Assembly: GCF_943734655.1 (NCBI RefSeq)
Contig: NC_071354.1
Location: forward strand, 146,167,642-146,231,641
Direction: 5' to 3'
Length of the DNA: 64,000 nucleotides
DNA from: Sabethes cyaneus
Taxonomy: Eukaryota; Arthropoda; Insecta; Diptera; Culicidae
The notes under the pieces were generated by a model that was given only the letters and a program-made list of their open reading frames with translations, made no database searches and was not told where the DNA came from. Below, in pieces: positions 23,820 to 34,911 of the stretch. Each line of letters opens with the position of its first letter. Position 1 is the stretch's first letter. A program made the translations under genes and the position numbers.

Positions 23820-24600
23820 CGATATCATTTAATAAAAATAAATTATAATAAAATGGTGATAAAATTTTAACAAATGCGTTAATGATAGCAAACGATCAAG
23901 AATTTTCTAAGCAACATTTTACTCTAATCAGACCAGAGTTAGAAGATTATTTCGAATGCAGCAAACTTTGAATGCGTTTTTCTCGAAGTCAAAATTTTGC
24001 CACATGACAATAGACGATAGACAATAGACGGTACAGAGCCACTCACACTAAGCAGCCACATTGCCTGCCTATAGAATCAGCATAGTGGAGATAATGTTTT
24101 TATTCAGTTAAATGAAATCCAATACGACCATAAAAACTATTTGTTTCAGTTTCCGGCTGATTCTTTTATGTACAACATGTTAGAGCTATATTACGCAATA
24201 TAAGAACTCAAAGAACTAATACAAAGATTAAACATCTTCACAAACACTGGCCAATAGAATGTAATCGCAGTTTACTGAATTCTGAACAGACATTTATATT
24301 TTCCGGATCGCAAGATTCGGGCTCAACTAGTTTATATATATTTATCTACTACTAGTTCAAAAATTGCAAAATTTTAATGGCGTATTATGATGATTGTACA
24401 ATTTTGATTTAAAACCAATTTTCTGTGTGGCTCTGAACTTTCAAACGCGTAGGCCGTCTTACCTTTTACATAATGCACCTTTCGCTTTTGAAGCTTTAGA
24501 TCCACATACGAAATTTGTTTTCAATCATCAATATGGAAATATCAATATGGCGTTCAGAAATAATTTCTTGACATTTTGATATTAATATCACAACATTCCA
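23820..24600. other. Intron sequence without recognised element
   Basis: A short imperfect repeat of gacaatagacgatagac lies near 24006. Otherwise nothing is recognised. Confidence 0.4.
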
Positions 24601-25083
24601 GTTGGTAAACTGCTGGGTAATGCGTAACATCGGTACTTCGCGTAGCTGCAGCTATAAAATAGACCTCTCAGCGGTCATTAAGCCACTTACCCAGCAACTC
24701 CTATCCCTACCTCCTCGTGGTACCAGCCGGAATACGAGCAACCTTTGTAGAGATAACCAACCCCGGTGGAAACTAAGGTCGTGTACCGACAGGGAACGAG
24801 GCACACATGCATCCGCTGAGTGTTGGCAAAAGGAACAGCCTTGCGAGCTCTGAGCACATCTCGCCATGAGGCGGCTCACGACGGTGATCCCACTGCACGG
24901 TGAATCGCCGTTTCCGTACCAGGTAAGCGGCTGTATCCCAGGTTAGGGGCGGCATACAACAGCGACTGATTCGGAGTGGGCGGTTGACTTATGAAACACT
25001 GTATCTCGCCAGCTATACCCAAGACGGCATGTCGCAGTAAAGCGGCATGCCTAAAAAAACTTATGCTATGAACAATTCAAGAA

Positions 25084-26208
25084 ATGAACTATAACGAAAT
25101 AATCGGTATGGACCCGGGCAAAAAAACGATCAACGATTATTGGAAATTTGGTACTTGGAATGTCAGGACTCTACTTGAACCAGCACGCACAGGTATCCTT
25201 GCAAGAGAGCTGCAGAAGAAGATGTTCGAGGTTGCAGCAATACTGTGCGATGGTCGAAGACGGAAGAACGCGAATTCCGCGCAGTAAATACTATTGGGGG
25301 CACGACATTCAAGTAACATATTTACTACAGTGGTGGTAATAAAGCAGAGCATGGAGTCAGATTCGTATTACATGGAAAACAAATGAAGCGGGTCATTAGG
25401 AGGAGGCCCACTAATGACCGTCTATGCGTGTTCAGGATTAAGGGCAAATTATTTAACTACAGCCTGATAAATGTGTAAGCACCGACGAACGACAAACCCG
25501 ATGACGTTAAAGAAGAGTTCTAGGATCTTCTCGAGAGAACATATGGAGATGACATAAATGCCTATTCTGTATTTCGAACGGATCTTTATTTCTTTCGACT
25601 TGTTTCGAACGAGTTATTTTGCACATTTGATTTTGCTGGCGGAATGGAGAATACCATCAACTTTCGTTCGAAAAAAACAACCCGTTCGAAATACAGAATA
25701 AGGGTGATAGAGATATTCATCGGGGATACAATCGCACAGGTCGGACGCGAAGAGTTCTTTCGTCCCGTTATTAATAGAGAGGGTTTCTATCCTATCACAA
25801 ACGACTTTGCCGCCGCCAGATGAATGACTGTCGGTAGTACATATTTTGCACGATGGAACATTCGGAAGCACACCTGGAAATACCCTAATAGAGAGGCCTG
25901 CTATCAGATCCGTTTTGGTTGATGGCCGGCACGTTTCTGATGTCACAGAAGAGGGATCCTTCTGGGGACCAAACGTCGACTTTAATCACTATCTCATAAT
26001 AAGCAAAATCCACGTCCGGCTCTCCAACGTATTCAAATCGAAACCAGCGGAAATAGTTGCTGCAGAGTACTCTCGGAAGACTGATTGGCGGATCGGTGAA
26101 CAACTTGGAGAGAACCTGAACGAACAGTGGAGGCACATCTATGATGCGGTTAGTACTACAGCACGAGAAGTTTTGGGTACTACTGCTGTAGCCACTTCCA
26201 GTGAGTGA
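25084..26208 (+). pseudogene. LINE endonuclease domain, broken
   Basis: The first frame reads FGTWNVRTLLEPARTGILA, the usual start of an apurinic-type endonuclease domain of RTE-like LINEs. After frame shifts, conceptual blocks include EEFFRPVI, then VLVDGRHVSDVTEEGSFWGP and NVDFNHYLIISKIHVR (25846-26040), the C-terminal part of the domain with its D-x-N-H core. The open frame 25846-26208 continues into the linker EQLGENLNEQWRHIYDAV. Several frame shifts and the insertion at 25561 make it non-functional. Confidence 0.75.
25561..25703. mobile_element. Short palindromic MITE inserted in LINE copy A
   Basis: The ends cctattctgtatttcgaacg and cgttcgaaatacagaataagg are inverted copies of each other with one length difference. 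The 143-bp segment interrupts the endonuclease region of the LINE. A target duplication is not obvious. Confidence 0.7.
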
Positions 26209-26219
26209 CTTGACGCAGA

Positions 26220-27790
26220 GAGGCAATGAGGCACTGATGAGAACAATCGAACCAGAAGTGACATATTGGTTACAGATACCGAGATACCGAGATGCTAGAG
26301 TTGCCGTAAACAGACTTCATCGTCGCAAGAAACGCCAGCACTGGGATCGCGTTTTGGTGGAGACGGAGAATTGCTTCGAGAGACATAATATGAGAAGCTT
26401 CTTTAATACGATCAACGGAATCAGGAACCGGACCGTACCAACTCCTGTTATGTGCAACGCCAAGAAGGTGCCCTGATTACCGAAAAATTGGAGGTGGCTA
26501 GGCGTTGGAAACAACATTTGAATGCATTGTTAAATGGTGAACAAGATGGAGCGATTAACAGAAGTAGAAAAGCAGCGAGAGAGATGAAAAACGGCAAAGT
26601 AGCTGGCAAGGACGGCATCGCCGCCGAACTTATGTCGGGAGCGAAGGGCTGTATTATACAGTTCATCAGGTTACACTAAAGGTGGACTGAGAAGGAACTA
26701 CTTACAGACTAGTTGGAAGGTTTCATATGCCCTTTTTTCAAAAAAAAACCTCAAACAGCTCTCCTCAATTCTGCATACAAAATTCTCTCCCGTATCCTGT
26801 TTCTCAGACTGAGGCCGTTGCAGGAAACCTTTGTTGCCGAATACCAGGTGAATGCGGTTTTCGAGAGGGACGCTTCACAACGGACCAAATGTTCACCTTG
26901 CGACAAATCCGCGATAAATTCCGGGAATTCAACTTGCAGACTCACCATATGTTTATAGACTTCAAGGCGGCGTACGATTCAGTTAATCTAAATATGCTAT
27001 GGCAGATTATGCTTGAACAAGGTTTTTCAACAAAACTGGTTAGCCTGATACGTGGTACCCTTGATGGTAGAAAGCGGGTAAGACAACGAACTCGTTTGTG
27101 ACGATAGATGGTTTGAAGCAAGGTGATGGGCTATAGAAGTTGCTATTTAACATTGCATTGGAAGGTGCTATTCGAAGAGCAGGCATGCAGAGAAGCGGTA
27201 TCGTCATCACGAAATCTTATATGCTCCTAGGGTTTGCGGATAACATCGATATCATCGGTGTTAACCGTAGAGCTGTGGAAGAAGCTTACACGCATCTTAA
27301 GGAGGAAACTACGAGGATAAGGCTTACCATTAAACTCGCACAAAACTCACGTTCCATAAGACGCTAGTTCTCTCAGTGGTACTCTACAGCCACGAAGCGC
27401 AGACGTTAAAAGAGAGCGACAGACGAGCTCTTGGCGTTTTGAGCGTAAGATCCTGCGATCGATTCTTGGCGGCATATTAGACGAAGAAGTGTGACGCAGG
27501 CGCATGAATCATGAAATATACCAAGTATACAAAGATGCGGATATTGTGAAGCAACTAGAACATGGCAGGCTACTAAGGGCTGGCCATATCAAGGATGCTG
27601 GATGAGAGACCAGCGATAAAAATATTTAGCAGAGAACCCGACAGACACAGACAACTTCAAGGCAGACCCCGTACCCGTTGGATGAGTGCTGTTAACGTGG
27701 ATGCAGCGGGTGGTGGGAGCAACTGGAGAGCGGCAGCCCAAGACCGAGAAACGTGGAGATGGCGCCTGAATTCGGCACAGATTCGATAAG
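26220..27790 (+). pseudogene. LINE reverse transcriptase and C-terminal region, broken
   Basis: Conceptual blocks in order are NGKVAGKDGIAAELMS (about 26590), FREGRFTTDQMFTLRQI (about 26860), HHMFIDFKAAYDSVN (motif A, about 26945), LLFNIALEGAIRRAGMQ (about 27140), then GFADNIDIIGVN (about 27230) and a C-terminal block GRPRTRWMSAVN (about 27660). The catalytic FADD motif reads FADN, so the second aspartate is lost. Stops and frame shifts divide the region. It is a dead copy. Confidence 0.8.
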
Positions 27791-28020
27791 CGGAATGCCG
27801 CCGAAAAAGCACAGTAAAGTAAGTTCCTGTCCAAAACTACTATGAATAATTCTCGTTAAAACGGGCCACTGATGATACATAATTACACTTTTAATACCTC
27901 GAAACAATAGACTCGTCGTTCACCAAGGGGCCCGACAGTTTAAAAACATGTGGAATTGTTAGCAAATCTTGAGATCTATATCATTTTCCAACCCTACCAC
28001 CCGGATACATTCTCATTTCA

Positions 28021-29322
28021 TTGGACGTAACATCACTCTTCACATCGATACCAAAAACTCTGGTCATCCACGATATCATCAACAACTGGAACGATATTCG
28101 AAACCATACGAACATAAATCTAGATCTGTTTTTAGAAATAGTGGAATTCTGCATAGACTCCAGCTACTTCCGTTACAATAACCAGCACTACCTCCAAATA
28201 TTCGGAACCGCGATGGGTAATCCTTTATCGCCAGCCCTCGCAGATTTGGTGATGGAGAACCTGTTAAACACAGTAATGCGATTATTAGATTTCAAACCAC
28301 CACTCATTCACAAATATGTCGACGATCTGATACTGGCCATACCACCGGATAAAATACAATACGTCCTGGACACCTTTAATAGCCACAATTCGCATATACA
28401 ATTCACATACGAATCAGAACAGAATAACAAAATACCGTTTCTGGATATGTTACTCATACGAACCGAAAATCAGCACATAAAAACTGAATGGTACATGAAA
28501 CCAATTGCCAACGGAAGATTCTTAAACTACAACTCGTACCACCCGTTACATCAAAAGTTAAACGTAGCGAAAAATTTCATTGACAGAGTCAATCGACTAT
28601 CTACGAACCTCGAGAAAACAGAAGTTATATCAATCATCGACAAGCAATTGAGCCTAAACAGTTACCCGAAAGGCCTACGCCGAAGACTCATTAACCATAT
28701 GAATGAGCAAAACCATATACTTACCAACACACAAGAAAACTCAAACAACCTGGAATATACTTACCATTCAATAACATACATACCACACTTGTCAAACAAA
28801 ATTGACAAGCACCTGAAAAAAGAATATCCCAACATACGGCTCGCAAATTACAGCAAAAACACAATTGGACACATCTTGTTCCCACGGATAAAGGACCCAG
28901 TACCACCGGACTACCAAAGCAACATCATTTACAGCATACCATGCACCAACTGCGACGCCTGCTATATAGGAATGACAACAAACAAACTCAAAACCAGGAT
29001 TAGTGGACACAAAACACATTACAATGCACTAGACAAACTACTAACAGAAGACACCACCAATGACACTGCAACCACGGAACTTCAAATAGACGCACTTAAA
29101 GAAAAGACAGCACTAATGGAACACAGCATAACTTTAAACCATAGATTTGATCTCGATAACACAAAAATTTTAGACAGACACAGAAAACAACGTTCGCTAC
29201 CGTACTTAGAAGTATGCCATATAATGTCAACACAGAATAGCATAAACAAACGCACAGACACACAGGGACTAAACGCCATATATGCAGGAGTAATACACAC
29301 ACTAAAAACCTTCACAAACTAA
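28021..29322 (+). CDS. Penelope-like reverse transcriptase with GIY-YIG endonuclease
   Basis: This 433-codon open frame is the longest clean retroelement frame in the 18-32 kb part of the window. Residues 1-8 contain motif A (SLDVTSLFT, counting the residue before the nominal start). GTAMGNPLSP lies at 62-71, and the catalytic YVDD at 99-102. A thumb-like region follows. From about residue 303, SIPCTNCDACYIGMTTNKLK is the GIY-YIG nuclease start with its CxxC pair, followed by TRISGHKTHYN. RT plus C-terminal GIY-YIG is diagnostic of Penelope-like elements, which use it for target-primed reverse transcription. The first codon is TTG inside motif A, so the true protein began further upstream; the N-terminal part is lost. 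The RT and nuclease motifs look intact here. Confidence 0.9.
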   Translation: MDVTSLFTSIPKTLVIHDIINNWNDIRNHTNINLDLFLEIVEFCIDSSYFRYNNQHYLQIFGTAMGNPLSPALADLVMENLLNTVMRLLDFKPPLIHKYVDDLILAIPPDKIQYVLDTFNSHNSHIQFTYESEQNNKIPFLDMLLIRTENQHIKTEWYMKPIANGRFLNYNSYHPLHQKLNVAKNFIDRVNRLSTNLEKTEVISIIDKQLSLNSYPKGLRRRLINHMNEQNHILTNTQENSNNLEYTYHSITYIPHLSNKIDKHLKKEYPNIRLANYSKNTIGHILFPRIKDPVPPDYQSNIIYSIPCTNCDACYIGMTTNKLKTRISGHKTHYNALDKLLTEDTTNDTATTELQIDALKEKTALMEHSITLNHRFDLDNTKILDRHRKQRSLPYLEVCHIMSTQNSINKRTDTQGLNAIYAGVIHTLKTFTN

Positions 29323-29720
29323 AACTGTTATAATCAGATTTCAATACACAAACGTCACAGTGATGTCAGTTCGAAATAGTGATAGCCAACACACCAAGCA
29401 ACACACCATCCGCGCAGTGACCCGAATAAAACAAACCACAAAACCCCGCTTTCTGGACCAGACTTCAAATGCAAACAAAACGCAAAACGTACCTTATATT
29501 TCAAATTCAATAAAATACAGTAAGTAAAAGTCACAAACAACACAGTGATAGAAAGTTAACCCAAGCTCCTTAAAAAAATAGTACAAAGTAGACGCCATGT
29601 TATTAGGTTGCACAATAGGAATACGACACAAAGATATGACAAAAAACGATTAAGCTTTTGTTAGTCCCATCATAAGTTACAGCTAGAAAAACCACCTAAA
29701 TTATTGTACAATTCCAGAAT

Positions 29721-29757
29721 CCTTAGAAAAAGGTGAAATAAATCACCGAAACGTCGG
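29721..29757 (+). ncRNA. Hammerhead-ribozyme-like motif in Penelope 3' region (degenerate)
   Basis: A perfect 5-bp hairpin, GGTGA (29732-29736) with TCACC (29743-29747), is followed directly by GAAAC and GTCGG. This is the arrangement of stem II and the GAAA box of a hammerhead ribozyme. Upstream, ccttagaaaaa stands where CUGANGA is expected, so the first conserved box is degenerate. The motif cgaaacgtcgg is frequent near ends of Penelope-like elements. Confidence 0.4.
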
Positions 29758-29839
29758 ATAAGTAAAAGCAAAACAATCGTTTGCTAAATCCACTTGACTG
29801 AAAGCCGAAAAACCGTCAAAGCATAATAATTTACAGTCG

Positions 29840-31036
29840 ATAAACGCTCCCTCTACATATATATCATTTTCTAAATTTGCAATGAAGCAACCAACAAATT
29901 GTACGGTCCTGTAAAGAAGAAGAACTGGGCCTTTAAATGGAATAAAATCATTTGGCGGCCTTCTTTTATTTGCTCGCCATATTTAATTTTATCAAAAAAT
30001 CACCGTTTTGCCATGAACTCTCCAACCGCTTTTCATTTTAAGACCAGCATTGGAAAGCTGAGAAAAAAAACTATAAGAAACATTCATAACATTAGGTGCG
30101 CATTGACATTATCTAAAAACCAGTTATCTGTAGCGTATGAAACAATTAATTTATCTGTAGCAATTTGACAATTTGACAATTCTCATGTAATGTTAAATCT
30201 TACTACTGAAAGTTAAGTCTTACTACTGAAAGTGGCATTTTTTCTCAGTTTTTCAATTTTTTTTCACTTCATTTAAAAACCCTATCCTTCTTTTTTACAA
30301 AAACGTGTCGTTTGTAGTTTATTTCAAAGCAAATTTTGGCAGCAAACCTTGTTACAGATAAGTCGTTGTTTTATTTTGTTAATGCCTATGCACGCCTAGT
30401 TTTATTATTGTTTCTTGTAGTATTTTTTCTCCGTTTACCAATGGTGGTAAACTTCCTTAATTTTATTTACCGTCAATATTACGTAGCTTTTTACTTTATA
30501 ACATAGACCTAAGTTTCAGCAATCAAATAACGGTCAAGTCGTTATTATTCCTTAAACTGCGCCAGAATAAATTTGCTATAAAATGTATTTCGCAACTTTC
30601 CAACATCCAGGACGGCATCCCCACAAACTGCCGCATGTATGAATGACAGTATCACTACGGGTAACAATGAAAGCCAATAACTAACAAGCGGAAAAAGTGG
30701 TCCAAGCGCCCATAAAATTGAAACCGAAACCGATGCTAGCTGTTGACATAGAGATTATTTCCCGCAGGCAACATTGTGTTTTCGTTTTGCCCACTGCCTC
30801 TCGGTTATCAAAACAACTTTTTTTTCATTGTGCCATGTTCACCCATACCCACTTCTACGGCAGAAGTGATTCTGTAAATTTACATAAATTTTCCCCTTAG
30901 TCTCCATCAGCCCAAAACTCTCGATCTGCCGTACCCTCGAGAGCTCCTCCTCGCCATGATATGCAATCTTCTCACATTCTCAGGAAGCTTTCCGTTCGAC
31001 CCATCGTTTCACGTACATATCTTCTTTTCTTACCAG
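29840..31036. other. Intron sequence without recognised element
   Basis: This AT-rich stretch leads to a GC-richer 3' part (about 30900-31036) ending in the acceptor cttaccag. No element is recognised. Confidence 0.45.
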
Positions 31037-31192
31037 ATACCTTCAAAGCTGCCGGGATATCGGCATGCAGGGCTCAGGCGTGTCGCTAAGCACCCGACAG
31101 CTGGTGGATTTCGGCCTCCAAGTGGCCCGTGGCATCTCGCATCTTCATTCACTCGGTGTGCTGCACAAGGATGTTGCCACCAGGAACTGTGT
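31037..31192 (+). CDS. drl-like: Ryk/Derailed-family receptor kinase, exon with catalytic loop
   Basis: Acceptor tcttaccag precedes 31037 and donor gtaagt follows 31192. The first base completes a Leu codon from the previous exon; two bases (GT) are left for a Val completed in the next. The 51 whole codons read YLQSCRDIGMQGSGVSLSTR, then QLVDFGLQVARGISHLHSLG and VLHKDVATRNC. HKDVATRN is the catalytic loop with HKD in place of HRD, as in other Ryk/Derailed proteins. Overlapping open frames in this interval are shadows. Confidence 0.92.
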
Positions 31193-31895
31193 GTAAGTAT
31201 GCCAGCGACAGCTGCGTGGACGACGACGACGACGACCGGCAAAGAGAAGGAACCGGTTATGCTTCCAATGCTATTTTAGGAACGACGGTGGACGAAAAGT
31301 CCATGATATGGAAATGTAGCCCAAATTATGACGTCTTTGCGGAAGAACACCCTTGTGGGAGCAATGGATAAAATAATAGGAGGCCGTTGTAAAATATTTG
31401 CGCATTTTAAAGTGGTGTAGATTGTAGGGAGATGTAGTCTTACAGTTGTACAACTTTGATCTAATTTCATAGTGTGCAAACTTTAAACATAAACTTTAAT
31501 TCTCTATAATTATGGTAGTAATAACGTTTGATTATTAAATTTAGATAGGTTCGTTAACTTTCAGACGGCAGCGATAAATGTCTCGACTAGCAAGAGTGAG
31601 TGAAACATAATTGAATTTGACTCCGTCTTTGTTACCATCGTGTATTCCTAAATCGCCACCTCTTTCCCATTTGTGAGAGGTTTCTAGAAAGAGACATCAA
31701 CCATGTAAAGTCCCCTAGGAAAGATCTACACATATTATAGTGTACACATTTTCATAAACAGTAGCAAACTTGAGGCAAAATTTCCGTCGGTTATGTCTAT
31801 TACGAGTTTCACCTTCCGCTCCCTCCATTGTATAAAACCGCAATTCAAGTAAAATATTTCTTCCGCTTTTCTTCGCCACGTGCGTACTTTTGCAG

Positions 31896-32112
31896 GCTCG
31901 ATTCGGAGCAAAATGTACGAGTCTGTGATAACGCATTGTCGCGTGATGTGTTCCCAAACGATTATCATTGTCTCGGCGATAACGAGAACCGGCCGATCAA
32001 GTGGATGGCACTGGAAACGCTGGAGAAGAAGTTCTACACCACATCGAGCGACATCTGGAGCCTAGGGGTGCTACTGTGGGAGCTGGCCACACTTGCCGCC
32101 ATGCCGTTCGAG
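31896..32112 (+). CDS. drl-like: Ryk/Derailed-family receptor kinase, exon with activation segment
   Basis: Acceptor cttttgcag precedes 31896 and donor gtgagt follows 32112; the exon ends in phase 0. The first base completes the split Val codon. The 72 codons hold CDNALSRDVFPNDYHCLGDN, in which DNA replaces the DFG motif, then ENRPIKWMALE (equivalent of APE) and SDIWSLGVLLWELATLAAMP (helix F). The DNA motif and the YHCLGDNENRP stretch are signatures of the Ryk family, whose members are considered weak or inactive kinases. A 703-bp intron precedes it. Confidence 0.95.
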
Positions 32113-32432
32113 GTGAGTGACAGTTTCGGTCAGTTTAGAAACAAAGAATTTCGCTTTATTTTTATTTCAGCAAGTGTCAGCCACAATCACATTACCAGAA
32201 CACTAAAGTTTAATTTGATTTGTTTGTTTTTGTTTGCTAGTCCGACCATAAAATATCCATCATTACCAACTATCTGTCTTTGTGTGCCTAAAGATAAGAG
32301 ATGAATCGGACTTTAAAAGACATGGACGTAAGGTTTTAGGAACTGAAAACAACAATTACAAAGTGCAAGAAGGCATTTTCCTGCAATAGAAAATAATTGT
32401 CAGTATGTGTTTAGCAACCTCTTCGTGCAATA

Positions 32433-33150
32433 CAGTAATGACCCGATTTTGTCACCCCCATGATGAATTTAGGGGTGACAAAAACGGGACAGTGACAAAA
32501 TCGGGTATTTTTTCAATCTTTATTTTTTTGCAGATAACTTAGAACGTACAACATATATTTCATTCTGATCACTTTTAGGACATTTCGCACTTACATCTAC
32601 CTCTCTGTGGACATTTGTCACCTGTTCACAGCAGTCCCACAGGTATGAAAACACGCGTTTTTTAATTGCGCCGAAATGGTTGATTATACTGGTTAACTAT
32701 GTTCATAGAAATTTAATAGCGTAAAACGCTCTTTCTTATGGTATGAACGATTCTTTGATTAACCCCCCTAAAAGTAAGATAGAAAATTTATTTTTCAAGC
32801 AGTAAGAGATAGAGCAAAACAATGTTCTACAACATTTTTGAGAAGATTATTATAAAGAACTTTGCTAAAAAAAGTTACCTTCTAGCTATTATAGTTGTGG
32901 AGATAAGAAACAATTTTTGTGAAAACTACATGATAATCAACACAGTTCTTTTCGCAGTGTTTTAACACATTTGACATGTTTGAAAATGATTTTCAAACTA
33001 AGCTTTTGATAAATCAAAAGCGTAACAAAATCGGGTAAAAAACGTGACAAAATCGGGGGTGACAAAATCGGGTCAAAAACGTGACAAAAACGGAGGTGAC
33101 AAAATCGGGGAGTGATAAAATCGGGGAGTGACAAAATCGGGTTACCACTG
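32433..33150. mobile_element. TIR element with CCCGATTTTGTCAC ends (copy 1)
   Basis: The left end CAGTAATGACCCGATTTTGT is matched by the inverted right end caaaatcgggttaccactg. TA flanks both ends (32431-32432 and 33151-33152). The right subterminal region carries at least six direct copies of GTGACAAAATCGGG or close variants (about 33024-33141), while the left end has a single inverted pair. No transposase is present in 718 bp. Confidence 0.88.
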
Positions 33151-33154
33151 TATC

Positions 33155-33725
33155 ACTGACTTGAAAAGAAAAAAAATAAAGGGAAGAAAATGAAAACGAA
33201 ATAACAACCATGTCCTACTAACAGAAATCATGTTAATTTGAATGCCAATCCAGAAAAATGCGCACAAAAATAAACCACACGTAAACAGTTGGATGTACCA
33301 TACACGATTAGCTCATTTATGCTTAAACGAGTAAACTATTTTCACGCAGCAGAAGAGCTCATTAATTTCAAGCTAACGGTTAATGAACACGATGCAACCA
33401 CAGCCGCTGAAGCTCGCTCAATTTAGGGATTCACTAGCTGCTGATGATTGTTCCTTATTGCTTCTTGCTTATGCACTATTATGGTTAGAGAGAATTCAAA
33501 AACAGTTTACCCATTTTGTGCTTTGAAGCGTACTCCGCCTCTTGCATCGCGTTTATGCCAATTGGCCTGGAGTTTGGCTCTGAACAAAATACTTGAAAAT
33601 GCAACGAGTGTTTATTTTTAGTGTCCTGTGAGGTTGGGTCGATTGTTTTGTTTTACTTTAGAGTACCAATTCGGTCGTTTCTCACCAGTGCGAAGTTCCG
33701 GCTCCGGCTACATATAATTTGTAGT
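33155..33725. other. Intron sequence without recognised element
   Basis: This is intronic spacer between the TIR element and the degenerate edge of the heptamer satellite. No domain is visible. Confidence 0.4.
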
Positions 33726-33729
33726 TCCA

Positions 33730-34203
33730 AAGATTTTCGAATTTCGATTTTAGACTTTCGATAATCCAAATTCAACTTCGGGTTTATGACTTTCGACTTT
33801 TGGTGTTCGGTGCTTGGTTTTTGACTTTTAGTTTAGTCTGTGACTTTTGACTTTTGATTTTCAATTTTTAATGTTTCATTCTTGAAGCTCTTCAGTTCTC
33901 GATCTCCTATTTTCGATGAAAGATGATCTGCTTCCTAGTTTCGATGTTCGATGTTCGGTCTTCCATTTTCGATTTTCGGTTTTGGATTTTCACTCTTCGA
34001 CTTACGATTTTCGATTTTCAATTTTCAATTTTCAATTTTCGGCTTGTGGTTTGTGATTTTTAATTTTTGCTTTTCCGTTTTCGATTTTTCATTCTCGATT
34101 TTCATTTTCTATCCTCTTTTTGCAATTTTCAGCTTTCGATTTTCGATTTTCGATTGTCGATTTTCGATTTTCGATTTTCGATTTTCAATTTATAATTTTT
34201 GTA
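33730..34203 (+). repeat. Degenerate edge of heptamer satellite (CGATTTT)n
   Basis: Variants of ttcgattttcgattt dominate, with many substitutions and length changes. The repeats become more regular toward 34020-34195. The segment ends at the insertion site of a TA-flanked MITE. Confidence 0.8.
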
Positions 34204-34653
34204 CAGTTGGACTTCGATTTTGGCATGGTTCGATTTTGGCATGCCTCGATTTTGGCAACAAAAGTATTCGTTTTTGGCAACACAAGATATTTTACTTCCA
34301 AAAATATGCTTAAATATCAATTAGTTTTTGCATACATGCTTTAAGTGATGAAGAAATGATGCCCTCAGTATGTTCGTGAAAACAAGTTATGAGGTTTCGA
34401 ACAATAATATTTTTATTACTGTAGGACTACGTCTCACTGCAGGGTGTCAATGACTTATTTCCACCGGACGGAGAGCTCTTAGCGGACTTTTCAAACATAA
34501 AATTTTTGCAATCGTTGATTAAGGATATCTAGTCAATTTCTAAAGCATCTACATTGAATTTTTTCATATCGAAAAAGGGTCTCGATTTTGGCACGGTTTC
34601 GATTTTGGCAACATAGGCGACACACATTTGTTGCCAAATTCGAAATCCTTCTG
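34204..34653. mobile_element. CGATTTTGGCA MITE, full copy inside satellite
   Basis: The left end CAGTTGGACTTCGATTTTGG and the right end ttcgaaatccttctg are imperfect inverted repeats. TA flanks both sides (34202-34203 and 34654-34655). Subterminal direct repeats of cgattttggca occur three times on the left and twice on the right. There is no coding capacity. The same family occurs at 12069, 57505 and 58625. Confidence 0.88.
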
Positions 34654-34655
34654 TA

Positions 34656-34909
34656 TTTCGATTCTCCATCTTCGATTTTCAATTTTCAATATTTATTTTC
34701 AATTCCGGATTTTCGATTTTCCATTCCCGATTTTCGATCTTCGATATTAAATTTCCGATCTCCCATTTTCGACTTTCGTTTTTTGTATGATTTTTGATTT
34801 TTAATTTTCGATTTTTCATTCTCGATTTTCGATGTTTACCATTTGTTTTACGATTTTGGATTTTTGATTTTCGATTTTTGACTTTCAACTTTACATCTTC
34901 GATCTTCGG
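34656..34909 (+). repeat. Degenerate heptamer satellite segment
   Basis: The satellite continues after the MITE, with mixed gattttc, aattttc and ttcgatt units, until the next TA-flanked insertion. Confidence 0.8.
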
Positions 34910-34911
34910 TA

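Larger units (their letters stand above)
24603..27828 (+). mobile_element. Near full-length RTE-like LINE, inactive (copy A)
   Basis: This is a plus-strand non-LTR retrotransposon with a 5' leader (24603-25083), an endonuclease region, a reverse transcriptase region and a C-terminal region. It ends near gcacagtaaagtaag, a short aagt-type tail. The leader is shared with copies at 53540-53995 (minus) and 61520-61680 (plus), which defines a family in the window. The coding part is broken by many frame shifts and by an inserted 143-bp palindromic element. Confidence 0.8.
27835..29835 (+). mobile_element. Penelope-like element, 5'-truncated
   Basis: The segment holds the long RT plus GIY-YIG reading frame and a 3' region. 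It begins directly after the tail of LINE copy A. Coding similarity can be followed upstream of the open frame to about 27919, with one in-frame TGA at 27970-27972. The 3' region contains a hammerhead-like motif at 29721-29757. The exact 3' end is uncertain. Confidence 0.85.

Noticed and set aside
31030..31371. Overlapping open frames on both strands around the catalytic-loop exon.
   Set aside because: They are shadows of the spliced exon 31037-31192 and of a GAC microsatellite (about 31219-31236).
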